From contig NC_133649.1 of the NCBI RefSeq assembly GCF_009905375.1, positions 234,388,201 to 234,452,200 of the forward strand: a stretch of DNA of 64,000 nt, given 5' to 3'. Positions within the stretch are counted from its first letter, which is position 1; each line of letters begins with the position of its first letter. Shown in pieces: positions 11,714 to 26,100 of the stretch. This stretch comes from Apium graveolens (Eukaryota; Streptophyta; Magnoliopsida; Apiales; Apiaceae). The translations under genes and the position numbers were made by a program. The notes under the pieces were generated by a model. That model saw nothing but the letters and a program-made list of their open reading frames with translations. It made no database searches and was not told where the DNA came from.

Positions 11714-14700
11714 ATGGATTTGGATCTGTGGATAACAAAGGTGAAAGATGGCCAACACTTGTCAGAAGATGATCTTCAGCTCTTGTGCGAATATGTATGT
11801 TTATTCCTCGTATACCCTTTTCTTGTTCTTTTAGCCTCTTTTTTTTTTTTGGATCTTGTTTTTTTTATTAGGCTTTCTTGTTTCATATGCGTTGTATATG
11901 TAGTTTTATTTGATTGGGTTGCCAAAAATTTTTGGGTTTTACTTGATTTGTTTGTATTCTCATTTGGGTATTGTTAGTTTCGTTTAAGTAGATAGATTGG
12001 CTATTGTTTTCGATGGTCTTGATTAGGAAAGAGTTCTTGATTTTGAGGGTTTGTGCGTTTTCGGATAACCAATTAAGCACTATGGGTTTAGTTAGCCTGT
12101 GGGGTGTTGACCCTTTTTTTTATATTTCCAAGGTAAAATTGTAAGATACCCAAAATAGTATCTATGGCGAAGTTGGCCAAGGTGCAATAATTTTCAATCC
12201 CAGGTGCAGTGCATGATACATGTTACAGTTACCGCTTGGGCCTTTTTTTTGGGTGGGGGGGGGGTGCATTATAGTTGGAACTTGTTTATTGTGCTAATTT
12301 TCTAGCTCATGTTTTACTTTTGGCAATCATTGGGTCCTTTCCCTACCATTTATATGTTTTAGGTTTTCATATTTTATTTCTATGAATGTCCGGGGTTGTA
12401 TCTAGGGGATTGACCTTGATCATTAGTTTAACTCGGTTTGGTACAGAACTTTAACTTTATGATTTTTCCTCCTAGAGCTTAAAATATTAACTGTCTATAC
12501 TCTATATATTACTGAAGAGAAAATTTCGGGCCCTTTTTTATATTAATTGGCAGGTTAAGGATATCTTGATTGAGGAGTCAAACGTGCAGCCTGTTAACAG
12601 TCCGGTTACGGTCTGTGGTGACATTCATGGCCAGTTCCATGATTTAATGAAACTCTTCCAGACAGGAGGTCATGTACCAGACACTAATTACATTTTTATG
12701 GTATTTAAAATTTTAAAAGTAACCTTCGTCTTATGAAAATTTCTGTCTAATGCTCTGTGATTGACTATATTTTGTTTCTTCGCAGGGAGATTTTGTTGAC
12801 CGTGGATACAACAGTCTTGAAGTTTTCACCATTCTTTTGCTTCTGAAAGCAAGGTACATGTTTAGGCGCTTGTTTTATGTGTGTGGATAATTTGGCAAGA
12901 GTAGGTAGATATGGTGTATGCTTGTTGTATTTGGATTCCAGTTACGTGCATTAGTTGTAAAGCCTCTATAAATATGGTTTTCCCATTAACAGATCTGCTC
13001 CTTTTGAATTTTTTAATTCGAATTTTGTATAAGTGTGCCAGTATTTCCTGACAAACAGTAATACAAACTGTTTACCTCACCCCTACATATTTCTCTTTCT
13101 TCACGTCTTTTTTCAGATCTTTCCTTGCATGTTATTTCACTCCATTCTAGTGAACACAACCTTAGTTATTATTCAAACAGTCAAACTAGTAAAAACATTA
13201 GTTTTTAAAAAGGTTGAAAGAGTTTAACATGACTGGCTGTTTTACTGCTAAATATTCAATCATATAGATTCTATCTGAAACTTTGAATATGCTGTCTTCT
13301 TTACTAATTTATTGGGATTTTCATTTTACCAGATATCCTGCAAACATTACTCTCCTACGTGGAAATCATGAAAGTAGACAATTGACTCAGGTAATTAAGA
13401 TTTTTTCCAAAGTTTTGTTTACTATGTGCGGGTATCTTCTGTCTACTATCAGGAATCAGTGAAAATGCTAATAGATGCCAGTCCTGACATCTCACTTATT
13501 TGGACAATTAAGCTTGAGTTGATATTTCAAAATTTCTCTTCTCTTGGATATTGTCTTTGTTTAATCTTTAATGTGATGTGTCTTTTCTCATGCAAGACAA
13601 CACTATCCGACCTGCTAGTGACTGTCTCCATGTCAGAATAAGTAACATCAATACTAATCCATCACACACACCTATACAAAAATATGATGAGGTTTAATAC
13701 CTAAATGCAATTGACTAATATCACTTGCTGCACTACAATGATGGAAAAGAAATATTAAAGAGTGGACAGCAATTTTTACTAGTTAAAATCTGTTAATCGC
13801 AGTGCAAGACACACACACACACACATAAACCGTATTAGCAGGTACGTTAATATAGAATCAGGGATTTTTTAGTAGCTGATCTCTGACCTTGTCAATTTTA
13901 TTACTGCATTTTCTAGGTGTATGGGTTTTATGATGAATGTCAAAGAAAGTACGGAAATGCTAATGCTTGGCGGTATTGCACAGATGTTTTTGACTATTTA
14001 ACTCTATCAGCAATTATTGATGGAACAGTATGCTCCCTCCATCACACATGCAAAAATACATGCCATATTAATGCTTAACTGTTAAAATGGGAAATGACTG
14101 ACAGTTAACCTCCTTTGAATTCAGGTATTGTGTGTCCATGGTGGCCTTTCCCCCGATGTTAGAACTGTAGACCAGGTTTGTAATATTGTGCTGTGTTTTT
14201 CCCCACAGAAGTTTTATGTTGACGAGTTCAATCTGGCAGACAATAGTTTGTGTGAAGCGTTCCAAGTCCCATGATATCATGGAAAAAACTACAATTTGAT
14301 CATTGTTCTGCAAAAAAAAAATATTTAAGATTGATACTAAATTCTTGTGCACTGTACAGAAAACCAGTTTGCATAGCAGAATTGACATTGTCCAATTAAT
14401 TGGCTGGTTTTACAAATATTTTTTTTCTGCAAGATTAGTAGAATACCCTGTATATAAAATAATTTAACTAAATTTATTATAAATATTGGGTTAATGTTAT
14501 TTAATATTAGTGAGTTATTTGATCATATTTTTACTTGGCAGATTAGAGTCATTGATAGAAATTGTGAAATCCCACATGAAGGACCGTTCTGTGACCTCAT
14601 GTGGAGTGACCCTGAAGATATTGAAACATGGGCAGTCAGCCCTCGTGGTGCTGGGTGGCTATTTGGTTCCAGGGTTACTTCAGAGGTATATAAGCAATTA

Positions 14701-16078
14701 TTATAACATGGAGCACCTTGCCATCTTCACTATGGAATTTAAACTTACCCTTTTCATTTCATTCTTGTTACTAGTACAATCACATTAACAAACTTGATCT
14801 AGTTTGTCGTGCCCATCAACTTGTGCAAGAAGGTCTTAAGTACATGTTTCAAGACAAAGGACTTGTAACTGTGAGTTGCTATTTCCATGTTACGAATACA
14901 ATAATACTAGTTCCTTGCTTTAGGATCTTCTAATATTTAATTTTCTGTTACATGTCTTCTTGGCTGATGCAGGTATGGTCTGCGCCAAATTATTGTTACC
15001 GATGTGGAAATGTAGCTTCAATATTGAGCTTCAACGAGAATATGGTACCAAATTATTCTCACCAGAGCAATTTTAAAACATTTGTAATCTGGCTGTGAAG
15101 ATTATCTTTAATACTAATCTGATTTTATATGCTAGAGGGTTAATTACATATATGATTCAAATTATTGATGAGGGGCTGAGAGTGCATCAGTATTTGCATA
15201 AGTGCATCTTTCAGAAGTTTTTGTTTATTAACTGCAAATTTGGGATTTGGGTTGGGGTGGGGGTGGAGAGGGAAAGCTAGGGATATTATGTGTAACAACC
15301 CTGGCATGAAATTCTAGCTATTACTCCTACACAAGTATGAGGGAGCCTCCACCAGTCAACCATACAATTCCTGAGTGTTGTAATAGGATGAAGATCAGGA
15401 ATCCTTTGTCATTGGAGTTTAGGGTGCCACCACCTATGGTAGCCGCCATGGGGCAAGGTGAACAAACCCATATTATGATTACCAAAAACTAACTGCGGAG
15501 TTCCTATCATGTTTTTGATTAAATCACGAGGGATGGATTGCTAAATATTTTACACGGGGCTTGTGATTGTTTTGGGGGGAGGTTATGTATCACAACCCTG
15601 GCATGAAATTCTAGCTATTACTCCTACACACGTATGAGGGAGCCTCCACCAGTCAACCATTAGCTTCCTGCCTGCTGTAGTAGGATGAAGGTCGGGAATC
15701 CTTTGTCATTGGTGTTTAGGGTGCCACCACCTATAGTAGCTGCCATGCTTTGGGAAAAGTGAGCCCATCTTATGATAATCGTAAGATTATGGATCATAAG
15801 CGTCTGAGATTTTATGGATGAGCCATGTAACAAGTGTGTGAACTGTGAAGTTATATTGTGATGGTGGACAGTTCAACATTATTCAATCCAGTTTGTTTAT
15901 TTGCGATTATCTTATTTTATTTGTAAGAATTTAAACATGATGTTTCTCAATAGTGAATTTTTCTCATTTGTTCTGGAAATGTCATTTTATTCAGGAGAGA
16001 GAGGTGAAATTCTTTACAGAAACAGAGGAAAACAACCAGATGCGAGGTCCCAGAATGGGAGTACCTTATTTCTTGTAA
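11714..16078 (+). CDS. FYPP: Serine/threonine protein phosphatase 6 catalytic subunit (FYPP type)
   Basis: Ten exons: 11714-11794, 12554-12700, 12786-12853, 13333-13390, 13917-14027, 14125-14175, 14542-14685, 14775-14870, 14973-15044, 15995-16078. All introns are GT-AG and the phases close to 303 codons, the length of Arabidopsis FyPP1/FyPP3. It begins [16 protein letters not shown]. Metal and catalytic residues are present: GDIHGQ (D50, H52), GDFVDRG (D78), RGNHES (N110, H111), HGG (H160) and RAHQ (H234). The C-terminus YFL is the PP2A-family tail methylated on leucine. The family dephosphorylates Ser/Thr with regulatory A and SAL subunits, and in Arabidopsis acts on PIN auxin carriers, ABI5 and phytochrome. 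No lesion is seen. Intron 9 contains a duplication. The gene converges on the DUF1308 gene. Confidence 0.97.
15290..15785 (+). repeat. Direct duplication inside FYPP intron 9
   Basis: About 200 bases from ACAACCCTGGCATGAAATTC (15294) recur at 15591, 297 bases later, with scattered differences. Both copies contain CTCCTACACA, GGGAGCCTCCACCAGTCAAC and GGGTGCCACCACCTAT. The intron is the longest of the gene (950 bases). The repeated unit has no recognisable coding content. Confidence 0.85.
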
Positions 16079-17149
16079 GTGGAATCTGTCTTCCCTTGTC
16101 GATTGTGTGATACTATTTTAGCATTGGACTATTGCTGCTCCAGCTGGGGAAAAGGATGGATGGAAACTATTTGACCAGCCTAACCAGAAATATTTGGAAT
16201 TTCATCGTCGGAAGCTGGCCTGCTTTTGGATAGTTTGTGTAACAAAAGAAGATGATGTAGTTGTGTAATATTCTTTTTTGGTCCTTCCATAATTATTAAT
16301 TATATTATAATTCCGTTTTGGATCAAAGTATCATTTAGTAGAATGAATACTTGCCACATGGGCTCCCTCACTCCCATCCTCTGGTTTTCTCCAGCTCACA
16401 GACACGCACAACAGTGTTTTGACAGTCGGTAATGTTAACATTATGTTTATATAATGTTTTGGCCTCATAGCTACACAAATAAGTAAACTGGCATCATATA
16501 TGTTTAGTCTGGACCCGTGTGAAGTTTACATTGGCGTATAATTGAAAGTGAATTATCTTTAATGAAAATGAACTCCTAGATTCTATTTTTAGATATAGCC
16601 TGTATAGGTCCCCAAATTAGGATATAGGTGTATTGAGGCAAAAAATATGGATTAGTATTGGTATTACGGGTGGAGTGGCTCGAATGAGGTTGGCGTCTTT
16701 GTGCCACTTGATAAATGAGAAACAGTTTCAACCTTCTATGGTGTCCAGTTTTGAGTAAACTCGGTGGGTTGGAAATCAAGTATGGAAAAGTTGTACCGTA
16801 TATCAGGAATGGATTTTGGTATTGAAAGGCTAGGGATTTCAATTGCAGATTGTGACGCACCTGTAAGCAAAAGAATACTAACAACAGATTTGGTTATATG
16901 CTGCACACCACACTATAAATCCTTCACAGCTATGAATGAATCTTAAGCAACTTCAGCATTTAGTTTATTTATTCTGGATGAACATTCTATCATTACTCCA
17001 CACCAAATGCATTAGGTAGAACAAAACGTTATGAAGTTCTAGCTACATCAACACCACAGAGTCAAGAAGTTAACCAGTTTATCGAGCATATAGCATATGC
17101 TAGTAACTACTTTCCATTGAGACTATACTATTACTTATTACATATATCA
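16079..17149. other. Space between the convergent FYPP and DUF1308 genes
   Basis: Holds the FYPP 3' untranslated region (roughly to 16310, AT-rich end) and the DUF1308 3' untranslated region. Short open frames at 16576-16946 have no recognisable domain and no splice context. I see no other gene here. Confidence 0.6.
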
Positions 17150-20100
17150 CTAATCACCAGTTAAAGCTCGTGGTCTATGCTCTATGGTCAACAGAGACAT
17201 ACCCGTTTGTGAAACGGCTCTGACAAAAGCCATATTTGCACTCAAAGTTGGTGCATGCCATGAATCTCCAGTTCCAAAAACCACCTTGTTCTTCTGGGCT
17301 AACTTTCTTGTGGTCGGTAAGCTCATCATGCGTGTCGAAGGGCTATCAGGCACAACTCTGCAGAAGTATTGACTCATTACTAGTGATCTCAACAACTGCA
17401 ATAAAGAATTCAATATTTTGCATGAACCTCAAATGCAAATCTTTTAGCCTATTATTAAAAGCCAAAATGGAGAACACTTCAGACTTTTAGCAAAAAAAAA
17501 AGTAGTATGTCATGGTACTTCTAAAAATATATTTGCTACACATGTTCGTTACTTCTCAAAAATTTATGACTGGTTCATTAGTCTATAAAATTATAAATAA
17601 TACTGATAATTGAGTTAAAATAATAATATTGGAAAAATATATTTTTTATAATGATAATATATTTCCTGTGACTTTATTATAAAAAATGAGAGCCTTACTC
17701 TAAAGACGAGTTTAAATACAGTATCATTACTATTTATAATATGCAAATAATTTACGAAACCAGCCACAATATGAAACGAAAATACAAATATATTAAAATA
17801 GTAGTAAGATATAAGAAATTAATAATAGTGATCATTAGTTAATACTCAATATTAGATTTCAATTATTCAAATATCTATTTGATTAAATTGATTAACAATT
17901 TTATTGTATTATCACTTAAAAATGAAGAATATTATTAAATTATATTGTCTTTATCTCAGAATCAAACATAATAAACTATAATATAACAAGTGTTAGTTAC
18001 TACTACAGTTTATTTAGAGTTAGTAATGAACATTCCCATTGGCATATAGATTTGGACTCTTCTTAGCATAAGAGAATCGTCTCTCCCTCTTTATAATATG
18101 AAATTACTAAAACAAATATGTAGCTAATGGTATATGATACTAAATTATTTACACTAAATTAAAGGATATATTCTTATTTTCTAAATAAACTAACCAAAAG
18201 ATGCAGCACTTAAACTAAACACGACTGCTCCTATAAAATTACTCACGAAAGTTGAACCAACTTAGTTTAGTTATATCTCAACAGGACCTCTCTAGTCATA
18301 GGTCATAGGTGCTCTGAAGTCTGAAGATTGTGGCAAAATCTTAATGATTAACTGAAATATGATCAGCAGTTCAGCAGTATCAGTATTTAATTCTAGTATT
18401 CTACTAAAAGGATAAGAATGGAAATATATCCACCTTCCAAACATATCCATAAATTATATCTGAAGAGAGCTTAATTTCTAAGTGTTCTAAAAAAATATCA
18501 CAATTAACAAAATATATCCATCATTGATGACATTAGCTAAAATACAGTAGTCGTGGTGTAATAGTGTTCGATGTGACTAGAATAAATACAGTCACAATAG
18601 GAATCACATCCAAAGACAAATGTAGTTGTAGTTGTATTTATAGAATGTATGTACTAGTAGATACCACATAATTGACATGATCAAACTTCAAAGCACTTAA
18701 AGATGAAGTGTGCAAATATTATTTCATTATAATAATTCAAACTTATGAAGAACATTCATATATTATAATTACTGACGATAAGTTACATAAATAAAAAAAA
18801 CAAAGTGGCAATTGAACTCACATGAGATGCTCTAGTAGGTGCTTCGCCCTCGACTTCTCATTAGGACCACCACACATTGACACTAGGTCCTTAAACTCTG
18901 AACGGACGGTTTTACATATAATGCCTCCTTTTCCAGATATCACGCCACCTAATTCCATGTGAATTGGATTCTGAACTTCAGACATGACCTGGAAATAGAT
19001 TATAGACCATAGAAAAATTTCAAAGATTTGGACACTAGCTAGTAATTTGATGAAATAAGAAAAAAGTTTATATTAAGTTAAAAACAATCCAAGATCTACC
19101 ACCGTTAATATTATGATCAGATGCAGGATGTTCAATATAAGAATCTTTAAGGACGATTGCACTAAGCATCTTCGAGGATCACCTTCTTCGATCTTGTATA
19201 TCTTTCCAGGGTATAAAAGGGATTGCAACAAATTTAAACTACATTCTTTTAAACTACATTCTGTAACTCCTTAGTTTTTATGATCACAACACAGCAAGCC
19301 ATCATGTTGTTATTTGAGAATGTTTGCAGTATATAACAGCTTAATGTCATTGATGTTTAAGTATCATGACAGCAAGCTGTCATAAGACGGTGATCTATTT
19401 CACCAAGCTATGATAAAAAATTTCAGAATAACAGCAAGTTAAGATGCACAATCCAGATTCAACAAGTCGAATTTCATGGAGATATTCTAGGAACTTCTTA
19501 TATATCAGTTGTAAGGACTTCTCTAATAAATATACGTGCATCATATATGTAGAGCTCAAGTATAATTCGTTTTAACTTATTCAAATTGATTTCCTAAATT
19601 ATAGGAGTTTGTTTTTCTATCAAACTCTATCTTCTTCTATCTGTTAAAACGTTTTATACTCTACTATATAGAAGAGATGTTTTCTGAATGTTGAACATCT
19701 TTGTTTCTCTTCTATCTAACGTATACATGAACGTTGGAAACCATCCCAACGATTTTAAACGGTAGAATTGGATTTTAGCCGTTGTAATTTGTTGAGGTTG
19801 TTTCAAACGTTAACGTGTGTTTATATATGAGGTTTCTTGCAGTTTTTATGACTGACGAATTGCAAGCAAGAACACTCACAACTCCTGAACTTTATTGTTT
19901 CGAAAATACTCTCGGGCTCTTAATTATACACACGTATTTTATTTAAGAGAGTCTATAGTTTGAGTTGTAATCACTTTATCATTTGATTTGTATTGTTCAA
20001 ATTGTATTGATTAGTTGTTGGATAAGTTGGCTAAGGGAACAAGGGTTTAGTGCTACTTGCTAGAGGAGTTTGTACTACGGGGTAGTATAGTACTTAGAGA

Positions 20101-23100
20101 GCAGGTTCTTAAATAGGTTTCAGCAAGCCATTATCAGCAGCTGGGATAAAGGGAGATATATTGTTGTATCTTGTAGTTGTAACTTTCATTGATCAATAAT
20201 ATATTCTCTTACCAAGTTGGTAAGGGACCAGGACGTAGACCATAGGGGCTTAGGGGTCGAACCTGGCTAAAATTCTTGTGTGTTCTATTTACTTTTCTGC
20301 ACATTATTTTCTGCATTGCATTTAGTCATCTCAGCTTACTATCATTGTCAAATTATAGTTCTGTTGGTAAAATCTCAGTAAGCTATTATCGGGTATAATT
20401 TAAAAATAATCCTAGTTAACCATAATCACCTATTCACCCCCCCTTAGGTGTATTTTCAGTTGGTATCAGAGCTTTGGTATACTAATCTTTTTGTAACAGG
20501 AATAGTATTCGATCAAAATGGCTGACAAATATCCCGAAGGAACCTCGGATTACCGAGCATCTCTTTTGCTTGGTACAGAAAACTACAACTGGTGAAAAGG
20601 TCGCATAGAAGTGTATCTATCCAGGGAGCCACTAGCTTTGAGAGTTGTTCAGAAGGGTCCATTTGAATTCAAGGACAAAGAAGGCAAAGCGAAAGACATT
20701 GATGATCTCACGGAGGCTGAACTACTCAAATACAGTTTCAATGGAAAGGCTAGGAATTCTCTCACGAATGGATTATGTCCTAGCGAATGTGATAAAGTCT
20801 CTTCATGCAAATCAGCTAAAGAGATATGGGATACTCTGGAATTGCATCACGAAGGATCCAAGAGCTTAAAGAAGGTGAAATTGAGCAAACTAATGAATGA
20901 GTTTGGAAATTTCAAGCTTCGTGATGGAGAAACTATTCGAGAAAGTCAAGCTAGATTCCAGACAAATCTGAATGCCTTAAAGCAACTTGGCAAACATATC
21001 CCTCAAGAGGAAATTAACATGAAAATACTTAGTGTTGTGCCATTTATCTATGAACCAAAGGTAACCGCTTTGGAATCCTCTCCAATTATAGATACTATGG
21101 ATCAATTGGTTGTTTTTGCAGAATTAGAACAATTTGAAAGCAAAATCAAGGAAAGCCAATCAAGTTCTATGCAAGCTCCAGTTGCTCAAATGAAGCAGTT
21201 AGCTCTTCACACTAATGACAGCTTACTGGAATCTGAAGATGAATCAGATGAAGAACTAGCTTTAATATCCAGGAAGATCAGAAAGATGATCGAGAAGAAG
21301 AACAAGCTGAAAAGAGACAAAGACAGATTTTCCAACAACAAAAAGATCAACAAGGATTCTAAAGATCAGACATGCTTTGAACGTGGAAAGCCAGGCCATT
21401 ATTAGCGGGACTGCTACAAATTGAAGTCAAAACAACAAACTGTCTTCAAGGATAAGAAGAAAGCTAAAGCTCTAATGACTTGGAGTGATGATGACTCAGT
21501 TTCCAGTGATAATTCAAGTGGAGACATGGTTAATCATGCCCTAGTTGGACTTGATGATGATTCTGTTCGAGGAAATTCAGAAAGTGGCTACCTAGAAAGT
21601 GATTCAGTAGAAGATCAGAGTGAGGTAAACTCTTGTAAATATAATTTATCTTCTGAAAATATTGTTTTTGAACCACTAACCATGCAGGAATGTGAGAATG
21701 TATCTATGGGAGAATATTATTCTCTTAAAGCTGAAAATAGCAAGCTAAAAGAGAAGAATAATTATCTCAAGACTATGGTTCAAGATATGATGAGCAAAGT
21801 GGATACTTGGATTGACAAGAGAGTACCTACACAAGCTGACAAACAAGCTGAAATCAAGGATCTTCAAGCTAAAGTCAGTCATGTAGAAAACTTCAACAAA
21901 ATTCTCCCCAAAAGAAACAAGACTCAATTAATGGAGATCATAGAGCTAAAGAAGGAGATCAAAGCAAGGGATGAATGTTTGGAGTTGTTCAAACTCAGAG
22001 AATCAATCAATGCAGAACCTACAAATCAAGCAGAAGAACCATCTCAACAAGCTGAAATCATAAGTCAGCAAGCTGAAAAGATTGATATGCTCACAAAGGA
22101 AGTTGAGGATCTGAAAAGGGGCATGGGATCATTTGTTCAAGGAGAAGAGAGTCTCAAATCAATGATGAACAACACAAATATTCCATTGGTCACAGAAGGA
22201 ATTGGAATGAATGCAAACAAGAAGGACAAAGCTCTAAAATATGAAGGAAAACATGGCATACCCTATGATTATGCTATGCCTTGGAAGATATGCAACAAAT
22301 GTGGGAAGAAAGGGCATCTGGAAAAACATTGTAGAGTTCAGAATGGACAGAAATCATACCATGGAGGAAACAAACAGAAAACAGCTTACTATGGTTAGAA
22401 TGGCAGAACAAAGACAGCTTACTATCATCAGGCTGGCAGAGTTAAATCACCCAGATTTATCCAAAAATGGATAAAGAAATCTGATTTACATGTTTTATAT
22501 GTTTAATCTGCTAACCATGTCGGACCCAACAAACTTTGGGTATCAAAAGGTTGAGTTGTTTTATTTGTTTTGTAGATGTGTTTTGCCGCTCGAGTCAAAT
22601 CAACTCAATGGATCTTGGATAGCGGATGTACTAGACATATGAGTGGAGACAAAGCACAATTCTTGAGTCTTTAGATGAAAAAGGGTGGAAGAGTGACTAT
22701 TGGTGATAGCAAAACTCTTCAAATCCTTGGAAAAGGTAAAATAGGTAATAAACACATTTCAATTGATAAAGTTCAATATGTTGAAGGCCTAAAATATAAT
22801 CTGCTTAGTATAAGTCAGTTATATGATGATGGTCATAAAGTTGATTTTGGTATTGAGAAGTGTATTATTACTATTGGTACTAACAAAGTCCCCCTAGTTG
22901 CTAGAAGGGAAGGAAATATATATATTTTGGACTTTGAGTTGCAAAAAACAGCTTGCTGTCTTGCTGCAATAGACATAGATCCTTATGTTTGGCATAGAAG
23001 ATTGGGTCATGCTCACATGGACTTGCTTAATAAACTTTCAAAGAAGAAGTTAGTCAGAGGTTTACCCAAAATCAAGTATGTCAAGACTGAGGTGTGTTCA

Positions 23101-26100
23101 GCATGCCAATTTGGCAAGCAAATTAGAAGTACTCACAAAGCAAAGAAGATGGTATCTACTTCTAAACCCTTAGAACTTTTGCATTTAGACTTATTTGGTC
23201 CAGAAGCTTATAAAAGTATTGGAGGTAAGCAATATGGTTTTGTAATTGTTGATGATTATTCTCGTTTTACATGGGTATTGTTTCTTAGAACTAAAGATGC
23301 TGCTTTTAATGAGTTTGAGAAACTAATTAAATTACTTGAGAATAAGCTCAATACAAAGCTTGTAGGTATAAGGAGTGATCGAGGGGTGAATTCCAAAAAG
23401 ACTTTGTTACTTACTGTGAAGAAAGAGGAATATCACATGAATTCTCGGCTCCACGGACTCCACAACAAAATGGTGTGGTGAAACGCAAGAATAGATCATT
23501 GCAAGAGACAGCAAGGACATTGTTGCAAGAAAGCAAGCTACCTAGAAGTTTTTGGGCAGAAGCAATCAACACAACATGCTATGTTCCGAACAGAGTCTTG
23601 ATAAGACCTATTTTGGACAAGACTCCATATGAATTGCTCAAAAAAAAGAAGCCCAACATCAGTTACTTTAGAATCTTTGGCTCAAAGTGTTTTGTGCTCA
23701 AGACAATTGGTAATGATGGTAAATTCGATGCTAAATCTTATGAAGCTATTTTTCTTGGTTATTCTATGAATAGTAAAACTTATAGAGTTTATAATTTGTC
23801 TAAGCATATTGTTGAGGAATCTATAGATGTTACTTTTCAAGAACCTAACAATGATCTTCCAAGAGACGAGGAAGATGGTGCAGGTGAAGCTGGACAACAG
23901 CAAGCTGAAACAGAGAAGGCTACTCCAAAACAGCAAGCTGAAACAGAAACTGATTCTAGAAAACAGCAAGCTGAAATTGAAACTGCCTCTGAAAACAGCA
24001 AGCAAAAACTTCTACTCCAGTTGATGATGCAATTGTAAAGATGGCAAAGATGACTCTTGATGGTCCTAGAGGAAATAGAGCAAATGATAAAATGTCAATC
24101 TATGATGGTGAAGACTTAGCTCCTTCATCTAAGATAAGGAAGACCTCACATGAAGATATTTCAAAGCATTCATTGCCAAAAGCTACACGGACAGTGAAGA
24201 ATCACCCTCCAGGACAGGTTATTGGTGATATTTCTGATGGACTCAAGACAAGAAAAGGCACTGCAAATTTTTGTGCTTATGCTGCATTTCTAGCACAAGA
24301 GGGAACCCAAGAATGTCAAAGAAGCACTCGAAGATGAAAATTGGATCACGGCTATGCAAGAAGAACTCAATCAATTCGAACGATGTGATGTTTGGGAACT
24401 TATCAAGCCACCAAAGAATGCTTCAGTCATTAGTACAAAATGGATTTTCAAGAATAAAGTGGATGAATTTGGTACTGTTACTCGAAATTAAGCAAGGCTC
24501 GAGGCACAAGGGTACAACCAACAAGAAGACATTGATTTTGATCAAACTTATGCTCCAGTAGCTAGATTGGAATCAATTAGGATGCTTCTTGCTTATGCAT
24601 GCTACAAGAAGATCAAGCTACATCAAATGGACATTAAAAGTGTTTTTCTTAATGGATTTCTGGAAGAGGAAGTTTATGTCAAGCAACCCCCTGGTTTTGA
24701 ACAACCCCTGGTTTTGAACATGAACAACATTCGGACTATGTTTACAAGCTCAAGAAGGCATTATATGGCTTAAAACAAGCACCAAGGGCCTAGTACAAGA
24801 GGCTTAGTAAGTTTTTGATCAAAATTGGCTTCATTCGAGGTAAAATCGATCCTACTTTATTTACTAGGCAAAATGGTAATGATATTTTGATTGTCCAGAT
24901 ATATGTAGATGATATAATTTTTGGATCCTCTAATAATTCTATGTGTGAGTGGTTTTCTAAGTGTACGAGTAGTGAATTTGACATGAGCATGATGGGTGAG
25001 CTCAATAATTTCTTGGGACTCCAAATCAAGCAATCAAAGGATGGCATCTATGTTCATCAGTCAAAATATGTGAAGAACTTGCTGACTAGATTTGGATTTG
25101 AGCATGTCAAGTCAAAATCTACACTGATGAATCAAAACAGCAAGCTGACTTCAGATGAAAACGGTAAGGCAGTTGATATCAAAAAGTATAGAGGTATAAT
25201 TGGTAGTCTTTTATATCTTACTGCTTCTCGGCCTAATATCATGTATAGTGTATGTGTTTGTGCTCGTTTTCAAGCTAAACCTAAGGAATCACACTTAAAT
25301 GCAGTTAAAAGAATATTTCGATATTTAAGTGGGACTATTAATCTTGGGTTATTTTATCCTATTACAAGCACATTTGATCTTGTGGGGTATAGTGATGCAG
25401 ATTATGCAGGTTGTCAAACGGATAGAAAGAGCACAAGTGGTGTGTGTACATACTTAGGACAAAGTCTCGTATCTTGGCAAAGTAAGAAACAAACTTCAGT
25501 TGCATTATCCACAGCAGAAGGTGAGTATTTGGCAGCTAGTAGCTGTTGCTCTCAAATTTTGTGGATGATTCAGACTCTACGAGATTTTGGAATCAAGTGT
25601 GGCAAAGTTACAATTTATTGTGACAATACTAGCACCATCAACATATCAAAGAATCATGTGAATCACTCAAGAACAAAACATATTGATGTTCGTCACCATT
25701 TCTTGAGAGATAATGCTGCCAAAGGTAAGATTGAATTAGTTTTTGTGCCTACTGAATATCAATTGGCAGATATTTTTACAAAACCCCTTGGCGAAGCAAG
25801 ATTTTCTACCATTCGAAGGGAACTTGGCATGTGCAGTGTATAATGGCAAGCTATCATTGGAAGTTTAATAATGTTGGCTTACCATAATTTTTCATGTTAG
25901 CTTACTATGATTGTTTATTAAATGTCATAATTTGTGATTAATTTGATTTATTAATTTTGACATGTAATTATCTGAATATTATTGCTTGTTGTATGCTGTG
26001 ATGTTTTTTAATTTTTTTTTGGGATTATTTTTTTATGTGATACTCGTTAAATGGATATACATGAATTGTTATATTGATAAGTGTTAGATTTTAGGATAAC

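Noticed and set aside
13809..13825. CA microsatellite in FYPP intron 4
   Set aside because: Ordinary simple repeat.
16576..16946. Overlapping open frames on both strands between FYPP and DUF1308
   Set aside because: No domain, no splice sites and low-complexity composition.
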